Shown piece by piece: positions 63,771 through 64,000 of a DNA stretch of 64,000 bases. Position numbers and translations under genes: made by a program. The notes under the pieces were generated by a model. That model saw only the letters and a list, made by a program, of their open reading frames with translations. It was not told where the DNA came from and made no database searches. How positions within the stretch are numbered: the stretch's first letter is position 1; every line of letters begins with the position of its first letter. This DNA is from Baylisascaris procyonis (lineage: Eukaryota; Nematoda; Chromadorea; Rhabditida; Ascarididae), in the NCBI GenBank assembly GCA_037389465.1, contig JAZARR010000185.1, forward strand, positions 1,860,001 through 1,924,000. The letters are read 5' to 3'.

Positions 63771-64000
63771 CTGAAATATTTTGCAAATAAATTATATTCC
63801 CTCAATTCGTTATAGTAAAGTTCACTCTCCGCGCTCTCTCTCTCTCCTTATCCTCCTCCCTCTTTAGTTACAACAAAAAAATTAGTGTTTAAAAAATCGT
63901 TTTGAATAAAAATTAATGCTTATAAAAATTTATAATGATATTGAAAGTTGTCGCAATTAAAGTGAATTAGATACAATTTTCACCACATCCGACTTAAGCA
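63771..64000. other. lrp-1 intron at the window edge
   Basis: No exon is seen between 63771 and the right edge. A CT-rich run (63828-63865) and AT-rich DNA fill it. A GATGTG/GTGAAA donor-like site near 63980 (minus strand) does not give an open frame in the required phase. Confidence 0.45.

Noticed and set aside
1..64000. CRISPR arrays, bacterial operons or integrated viral genes
   Set aside because: No spaced direct repeats, no ribosome-binding-site-led ORFs and no viral structural or replication genes were seen; every confident gene is spliced.

Overview
The window looks like nuclear DNA of a nematode, probably a clade III (filarial or spirurid) worm, though that placement is an inference. 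It is AT-rich, its short coding exons are separated by introns of a few hundred bases, and its splice sites follow nematode form (GTAAG/GTTTG donors, short T-rich TTTCAG or TTTTAG acceptors with no long polypyrimidine tract). There is no sign of bacterial or viral organisation. Exon models were built by eye from reading frame, splice sites and intron phase; no search was run.

Layout. 1-3.5 kb: no confident gene (A-rich tract, decayed ORFs, two exon-like fragments). 3.6-13.3 kb, plus strand: two tandem paralogues of the histidine phosphatase superfamily, most like the UBASH3 / ecdysteroid-phosphate phosphatase branch, sharing three intron positions. 13.3-25 kb: mostly non-coding, with a small membrane-protein gene on the minus strand (16.8-18.0 kb), a 560-bp GACA-type tandem repeat (19.2-19.8 kb), and a doubtful two-exon plus-strand candidate (24.6-25.0 kb). 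25-31 kb: gene-poor, with three tRNA-like relics and one orphan exon-like segment resembling an N-acetylglucosaminyltransferase. 31.3-33.1 kb, plus strand: a two-exon gene for a 98-residue membrane-anchored protein. 35.7 kb to the right edge, minus strand: the 3' 42 coding exons (about 2,147 residues) of a megalin-type LDL receptor-related protein, the nematode lrp-1 orthologue; its 5' part lies beyond base 64000.

How the parts relate. lrp-1 encodes an apical endocytic receptor; in Caenorhabditis elegans it is needed for moulting, apparently through sterol uptake. The arrangement here matches the C-terminal half of megalin: propeller and EGF, 10 LDLa repeats, two EGFs, propeller, EGF, 11 LDLa repeats, two EGFs, propeller, two EGFs, a transmembrane helix and a tail of about 140 residues. 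The two phosphatases belong to a family that includes insect ecdysteroid-phosphate phosphatase, so two steps of sterol/steroid handling may sit within 60 kb. That link is a hypothesis only; the genes are on opposite strands and nothing in the DNA shows joint regulation.
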